NCBI GenBank assembly: GCA_030248135.1 | Contig: JASANC010001151.1 | Location: 81,814-145,813, forward strand | Origin: Theristus sp. LFF4_11 | Taxonomy: Eukaryota; Nematoda; Chromadorea; Monhysterida; Xyalidae | Length of the DNA stretch: 64,000 nt | Direction: 5' to 3' | Shown here: positions 60,801 to 64,000 of the stretch, piece after piece | How positions within the stretch are numbered: the stretch's first letter is position 1 | Layout: every line of letters begins with the position of its first letter | Program-made: the position numbers and the translations under genes | The notes under the pieces: model-generated | Seen by the model: the letters and a program-made list of their open reading frames with translations, nothing else | Told to the model about the DNA's origin: nothing | Databases searched by the model: none

Positions 60801-61868
60801 CTTTGACGATTTATGGTTGCAACTTTCAGGTACCGTATTCGAACGCTTCCACGAGGCAGCAATCACATTCTCGCCAACATACAAATACGAGATTGGCACG
60901 AACAACTACAGTCGTCGACGGTGTCCTGCTTATACGGTACGATCTCTGGTGCGCTGGGGTTGCCACGAGACGAGAAACACGCAAAAAGTCACACGAAATA
61001 AGACAAATGAGGGGGACACGTCTTTTGTTATTTGTAATCATTGAAGCTGTCCGTTTGTAGCTGATTGGTTTGCGATCACGTGATGTATGCTTTCTGTGCA
61101 GGACAGATTCTGCAGCTGCTGCCCCCTCAGCAATGCCTACATAGAAAGCATGCACGCATGACGTATTCAGCTGATTGCCTGAGTTTGACGGGTAGCGAGC
61201 TTTTCACTGAAGAACGTGACTGTGTTTGCGCTAAGCCGGCTGAGTGGCTGAGTGGATAGCACTTGGGACTTCCAATCGGAAGGCCCGGGTTCGAATCCGC
61301 TCGTGACCACTCGGCTGCCCCGGGTTGCGTGGGGCTTAATGGTTCGGCAGCATAAACGTCGGCTTTCTTGATTCACAAGATTGCTGTTCCGGTGGCGAGG
61401 AACTTAGTGACATCGCGCCCATGCATACCAGCGCAGCTTGCCCAACGCCCACTTCTATAGCAGAAAAACTGCTTCCAACGTCGCAGCCCATGCGGTGGAC
61501 AATAAAAAATTGCGACAATGCCTTTCCCCAAGGGCGTTGGGTAAGGATAAAAAGGGGGCAACAAACAACAACAACAACTGTGTTTGCGGTCGACTTTGCA
61601 GGATCGCATCTTGTACCGTGCGAACAGTCGCCGCAACACGAAGCAGGACACAGCGCCAGCGGTGCACGAGCACGCCGGCGACAGTGAGGCGCCGATCGTG
61701 GCCGTGTGCTACGACTCCGTCGGCGACGTCACCGTGTCCGACCACAAGCCCGTCTATGCACTGTTCAAAGTTCGCATTGTGCCCGTTCGCAAATGCGCGA
61801 CGGCGTTGGCGTTCAGTCAGTCGGCTGACTCGTCACTGGACACGCCAACTGGCGAGCACAATTGTTGA
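57829..61868 (+). CDS. INPP5E-like inositol polyphosphate 5-phosphatase, 598 aa
   Basis: Eleven exons: 57829-57913, 58206-58552, 58737-58984, 59048-59162, 59276-59391, 59833-59966, 60103-60225, 60288-60426, 60525-60640, 60830-60936, 61602-61868 (1797 nt, frame kept). The first 235 residues are low-complexity, rich in Ser, Ala and acidic stretches. The catalytic domain begins at EIRQIFPDERLTVFCSTWNL. It continues with DIYAISMQEV, RTKGAIAAGFRIF, RVFWMGDLNFR (426-436), ITFSPTYKYE, the signature CPAYTDRILYR (506-516) and VSDHKPVYALF (from 555). These are the type IV 5-phosphatase motifs that hydrolyse PI(4,5)P2 and PI(3,4,5)P3. The EIRQ-P-RL-VF-TWN start favours INPP5E, a ciliary enzyme in animals. 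Odd: the protein ends in a lone cysteine (EHNC), without the prenylated CaaX box of INPP5E. Intron 2 is essentially a MITE. The start ATG and exon 2 end are the least certain points. Confidence 0.87.
58562..58728. mobile_element. Palindromic MITE, family 1, copy g, forming a whole intron
   Basis: Flanked by TA at 58560-58561 and 58729-58730. It occupies all but 15 bases plus one TA of INPP5E-like intron 2 (58553-58736). Left flank is gtgaatg; right flank is tttcag. Confidence 0.85.
59421..59668. mobile_element. MITE, family 2, copy e
   Basis: Forward copy in INPP5E-like intron 5 with both TGACGTCA palindromes. Confidence 0.85.
61048..61188. mobile_element. Palindromic MITE, family 1, copy h
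   Basis: In INPP5E-like intron 10; both arms are recognisable (GATCACGTGATG, GCTTTCTGTGCAG, GAAAGCATGCA), the outer ends eroded. Confidence 0.8.
61235..61583 (+). mobile_element. tRNA-derived SINE, family 3
   Basis: In INPP5E-like intron 10. The head has A-box-like TGGCTGAGTGGATAGC and B-box GGGTTCGAATCC. The body is about 270 bp with a CCCCAAGGGCG hairpin near 61535, followed by a (CAA)n tail that ends 19 bases before exon 11. The anticodon stem does not pair well, so it is not called as a tRNA gene. Confidence 0.78.
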
Positions 61869-62271
61869 CGTTGATGTTGCACGCTGTGTTGTGTCCGTCG
61901 TTCGTTCACTGATTCCGCGCAGCCATTCCTGTTTGTTTGTTTACTATTGCTGTTTCTGAATTTTGTGCTCTCGGGTATGGTATTTTGTTGATTCATTTCA
62001 CTGATTTTTCTTCTGCACAGTGTTCTGTATTGTTGCGTTTCGCAAATTCGAGTTATTCTGATTGTTCTCTCCCCTCCCCACCAAACCAAAGACCAAATTG
62101 CTAATTTGCTGTGAACACGAAGCTGTTATTGTGATCTCAGATATTTGGTACATGTGTATAAGTGTACAAATCTAGTCGAGTTAAAAGTGCAGTCAAATCC
62201 AGCTTTTCATTCAGTGCTGTTGTTTCACAATGTGTCGTGTACATAATGCTTGAGATGTTACTTTGTATACA

Positions 62272-62277
62272 AATAAA
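62272..62277 (+). terminator. Candidate poly(A) signal of the INPP5E-like gene
   Basis: AATAAA 404 bases past the stop, followed by an A run. The sequence from the stop to here is probably 3' UTR. Confidence 0.55.
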
Positions 62278-62639
62278 AAACCGATCAATGAATAAATTTT
62301 ATCCGAAATAATTTGCATGGCGCTGCCGCCTTGTTTGTGCTGAGCTGAAAAATGTTTTGCTGACCTAAATAAACGGGTCGCTCGTATCTACCATTTCTAC
62401 CGCTCGTATCTGCTAAATAAACCAACCAGTGACTGCTATTCAATTTTGTTTGGCCAATCAACATCAAGTAGGTCACGGTAAATTACTGTCGATATTTGGT
62501 CAATCAAACATTCAAACTTGTTCTAGTTTTGCTTCAACTCAGAAAAATGACCTACGAAATGTTGGATCGCATCTAAGATGCTCGATGGTGACATCAATTC
62601 GTATGAAAGCAGAAACCTTCAAGTTGCGAACGAGCGACG

Positions 62640-62989
62640 ATGTCTGAATTAAACGGGCCGTCTCCAGGAGAAGTCGATGCGGCTGTTATCGAAATATTCC
62701 GTCAGGTACTGCTCTCTGGTCTGATGCAACTGTTCGAACACAAGTGACACGCAGCTGCAGGCTGGTTGTTTGAAAATGGACGGGATGCGTGCGAGTTTTC
62801 AGTTTTGTAATTGTTCTCGTGCAATAGTTGATTGATATTCCTGTTTTTTTTGAATTGTAATGTATGTTTTGCGTTGCGTTGCCGCAGGCATGCAGTCGCC
62901 CGCCAACTGGCATCGAACAACAACTGGCTGCCGCTGTTGCGTCACGGTCGCCCGTTCGCTCGGTGGTCGCCGTCAGCAATGTGTTCGTT
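62640..62989 (+). CDS. Unrecognised gene, first two exons (partial)
   Basis: Exon 1, 62640-62705, encodes 22 residues from MSELNGPSPGEVDAAVIEIF and ends at CAG|gtact. Exon 2, 62888-62989, starts after ttgccgcag and reads ACSRPPTGIEQQLAAAVASR in frame, ending at a gtacag donor. Both junctions are phase 0. A possible third exon at 63497-63622 (phase 0, reading ILAAFFKHISQLAAYRRTSR) would fit, but the gap holds two MITEs and the match is unproven. I recognise no family. The amphipathic, alanine-rich start suggests a soluble helical protein. Confidence 0.45.
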
Positions 62990-63025
62990 GTACAGTCATA
63001 ACTCCATAACATATGCAACTAAATT

Positions 63026-63259
63026 GACTTATTTTTTCAAACGTGCCCCACTAAAATGACGTCATGTGCCGCCAAACATGCGCTTGCCGTTCACAACAAA
63101 TCAGACTTTTCGTTTAGCCGATTTCGTCCCGTAAACAAATGGTGAATGTCGAATCAGTCACGCCAAACTGACATTTTAGTGCCTGCACTTTGACAAACGG
63201 GCGTTTTTAAAGCAAATGACGTCATTTTAGCTTGGACACGTTTGAATAAATCCACAATA
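63026..63259. mobile_element. MITE, family 2, copy f
   Basis: Reversed copy. Its right end (TCCACAATA) runs directly into a family-1 MITE arm, which suggests insertion at a TA within an older copy. Confidence 0.83.
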
Positions 63260-63365
63260 GCTGATTGGTTGGTGAGCACGTGCTGCATGCAGTCTGTGCA
63301 GTGGCGCAGTTTGGTTTGCACAGAATGCATGCACGAAGCACTCAGCGAGTCACATATGTTATTAT
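63260..63365. mobile_element. Palindromic MITE, family 1, copy i (truncated)
   Basis: Starts GCTGATTGGTTGG directly after the family-2 copy; the right arm is degraded. Confidence 0.72.
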
Positions 63366-63953
63366 CTAAAAATGCGGGAGACGCATATAAAAGGAGGAAT
63401 ATGACCTTGTGTAAGCAGTGAAAGACTTGGCTCGACAACGCTTTTCAAGTCTCTGATGTGGTACACACGGATACAAGTACATAAAATGTGGAGCAGCAGT
63501 GCAAATGCGGCGGCGATGATGATGCGATTCTCGCAGCGTTCTTCAAGCACATCTCGCAACTAGCCGCTTACAGGCGAACATCGAGACACGGCAGGCACTA
63601 CTCGCCGATGCTGTTGCTTTTGGTCGGTTGAGAAAAATGGAAACGAATCGATTGCTGATTGCTTCTTTGCCGAGCCGCCTGGATGCACAGCCAGTCCAGT
63701 GGGCGTGTTTTGATGGCGGCAGAATTTGTCCTGTTCGTGTATGAGTCTACAGTTTGTTTGTTTAAACCTGTCATTTCTTTCGCAGCGTACACAACAAAGA
63801 AGAAGTGAATAAGGTGCAAAAGACATATTCAGCCAGGAATCGGTGTGTTTGATTTCAACCAAACCGATACATTCGTTCTTCTATTGTTAATTCAGAACTT
63901 TCGCACGTTCTATATTCTGTGACTCAGAAAAAAGTGACAGGAGTTTAAGAAAC
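63366..63953. other. Unassigned sequence, one possible exon
   Basis: The only notable open stretch is 63497-63622, described with the gene at 62640. Otherwise nothing recognisable. Confidence 0.35.
63386..63393 (+). promoter_or_regulatory. Possible TATA box
   Basis: TATAAAAG within ACGCATATAAAAGGAGG. It is a good match to a TATA element, but no transcription start or downstream ORF is established. Confidence 0.3.
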
Positions 63954-64000
63954 ATACAGTCGAAGCGAAAATTATAGGCAGTCATCGGCCAGCTGATTGG
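63954..64000. mobile_element. Palindromic MITE, family 1, copy j (cut by the window edge)
   Basis: TACAGTCGAAGCGAAAATTA followed by the CAGCTGATTGG block; it continues beyond the window. Confidence 0.8.

Noticed and set aside
61238..61312. Possible tRNA-Gly-like gene (TTCC in the anticodon region)
   Set aside because: The anticodon stem pairs poorly, the acceptor arm is absent, and a 270-bp body with a CAA tail follows.
62888..62989. RNA polymerase III subunit RPC6 winged-helix start
   Set aside because: Only a loose pattern (GI-x-n-AV) matches; not enough identity to name it.
63497..63622. DEAH-box helicase fragment
   Set aside because: The peptide faintly recalls the AGFF-N-A-L block of DEAH helicases, but key residues and flanking motifs are missing.

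Overview
The window is eukaryotic. It holds intron-rich genes with GT-AG splice sites, non-LTR and tRNA-derived retroposons, and many short inverted-repeat elements. A cuticlin-type ZP protein, a secreted EB-module protein and a LAPTM/DUF7027-like four-pass membrane protein point to a nematode. Long introns crowded with repeats argue against a compact Caenorhabditis-like genome; the species cannot be named from sequence alone. I rebuilt the gene models by hand from splice sites, reading-frame phase and family conservation. In each of the seven complete models the exon lengths sum to a multiple of three.

Layout. 0-2.3 kb: the end of a mariner-like element, then the first two exons of an FGFRL1-like Ig protein (minus, partial). 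2.3-10.8 kb: no gene seen. 10.8-14.5 kb: a 390-aa MLCK/titin-type kinase (minus), including one GC-AG intron. 16.8-19.1 kb: a 386-aa cuticlin-like ZP protein (plus). 19.1-23.5 kb: repeats only. 23.6-24.4 kb: a 223-aa LAPTM-like membrane protein (plus). 26.1-33.5 kb: a 982-aa secreted EB-module protein in 19 exons (minus). 36.5-46.9 kb: a 605-aa CPEB2-4/Orb2-type RNA-binding protein with a Gln/Asn/His-rich N-terminus (plus). 48.0-51.4 kb: a full-length LINE with an open 1087-aa ORF (minus) and 11-bp target-site duplications. 54.3-57.2 kb: ribosomal protein S2 (plus). 57.8-61.9 kb: a 598-aa INPP5E-like inositol polyphosphate 5-phosphatase (plus). From 62.6 kb: the start of an unrecognised gene (plus).

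The genes share no obvious pathway; they are a mix of housekeeping, extracellular-matrix and signalling genes. What unifies the window is the mobile DNA. It includes about ten copies of one palindromic TA-flanked MITE, six copies of a second MITE carrying a CRE palindrome near each end, at least three tRNA-derived SINE families, a mariner-like element with about 108-bp terminal repeats, a head-to-head (fold-back) transposase element, and several single MITEs. Most of these lie in introns. In the INPP5E-like gene one intron is almost nothing but a MITE: removing the MITE and one TA leaves 15 in-frame, open bases, so the element appears to have created the intron. A second MITE family supplies the 5' splice site of one EB-gene intron and sits 16 bases from the acceptor of another. 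This possible introner-like behaviour is the most interesting signal here.
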